This document shows, one piece after another, positions 14,394 to 14,551 of a stretch of DNA of 14,551 nt (within the stretch, counting starts at the first letter, position 1; each line of letters starts with the position of its first letter). Both the position numbers and the translations under genes were made by a program. The DNA is from JBFXAM01 sp050184295 (lineage in GTDB: Bacteria; Planctomycetota; Phycisphaerae; UBA1845; Fen-1342): positions 1-14,551 of the forward strand of contig JBFXAM010000115.1 of assembly GCA_050184295.1 (NCBI GenBank), in the 5' to 3' direction. The notes beneath the pieces were generated by a model that worked only from the letters and a program-made list of their open reading frames with translations, had not been told where the DNA came from and searched no databases.

Positions 14394-14551
14394 CTACGGC
14401 TGCGGCTTCACGCTGGTCGGCGTTGCCGTCGGCGTCGCGCCGCTTGCCGGCTCATCGGGGATGAGCGTCGGCGCGGGGTTCAGTTCGCCGCCGGGGTTGA
14501 CCACGTCGTAGCGGATGGTCGCCGCCTGGCGTTCGATCCCGACCATGTCGG
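14394..14551 (-). CDS. C-terminal end of an unknown gene entering from the right
   Basis: 51 codons plus stop TAG (14396-14394), in the frame whose last complete codon ends at 14549. The visible part reads DMVGIERQAATIRYDVVNPG and continues into a Pro/Thr/Ala-rich tail ending TSVKPQP. The first half looks like an ordinary folded segment, the second like a disordered C-terminus. No family can be named from this fragment. By position it belongs to the second element. Confidence 0.6.
   Translation of the reverse strand, partial: DMVGIERQAATIRYDVVNPGGELNPAPTLIPDEPASGATPTATPTSVKPQP

Larger units (their letters stand above)
13453..14551. mobile_element. Left end of a probable second, tandem element (right end outside window)
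   Basis: This region begins at the 23-bp att core and starts, like the first element, with an integrase gene on the minus strand whose C-terminus lies at the core, here truncated. A noncoding stretch and the end of another minus-strand gene follow. Its right att copy is not in the window. Confidence 0.55.

Noticed and set aside
14232..14413. CRISPR-like or phage-type repeat array
   Set aside because: There are only two exact copies with irregular spacing and no spacers; no CRISPR array is present anywhere in the window.

Overview
GC-rich bacterial DNA. The secretin/PilZ/GspE gene set, the integrase type and the small helix-turn-helix proteins with an RGSK-like tail suggest a planctomycete. 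This is a judgement from recalled family resemblance, not a database search. Nearly every gene is on the minus strand; the one clear plus-strand gene is a tRNA.

Left part (1-5867): chromosomal secretion / type IV pilus genes read right to left. They are a secretin with a TPR-like C-terminal extension (3512-5407, probable TTG start), a TPR-repeat lipoprotein (2194-3510), a PilZ-domain protein (1573-1935) and a GspE/PilB-type ATPase (runs off the left end; start 1576). Two of the junctions look translationally coupled. The likely role is assembly of an outer-membrane secretion or pilus channel with a c-di-GMP input through PilZ.

Middle part (5868-13475): a tRNA-Val(CAC) gene (5868-5941) holds an integrated element of about 7.5 kb. 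Its ends are a 23-bp exact direct repeat of the tRNA 3' end (5920-5942 and 13453-13475). All element genes lie on the minus strand. In transcription order they are a small Cys-rich protein with an internal duplication, a 70-aa protein, a long coiled-coil protein (possibly tape-measure-like), a repeat-rich noncoding block, a HTH protein, a coiled-coil protein and a larger HTH protein. These are followed by a 69-aa protein, an excisionase-like HTH protein, a Rep-like protein, a winged-helix-like protein, a Cro-like regulator and a tyrosine recombinase. No capsid, portal or large terminase gene is visible, so it looks like a small replicating integrative element or phage satellite.

Two features stand out. 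First, the integrase reading frame runs through the att core. When integrated it ends in a short tail encoded by the antisense strand of the tRNA. If the element excised by core recombination, the same frame would continue into a 66-aa tail now lying at the other end (13254-13451), so the C-terminus would differ between the integrated and circular states. Second, the Rep-like gene contains a dense iteron-like array (eight 14-bp units, three of them at exact 21-bp spacing) next to 15-bp tandem repeats: a candidate origin embedded in the initiator gene.

Right part (13476-14551): directly beyond the right att is the C-terminal half of a second, truncated tyrosine recombinase, then a noncoding stretch with a good minus-strand terminator, then the last 51 codons of a gene entering from the right. 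This suggests a second element integrated in tandem at the same tRNA site.
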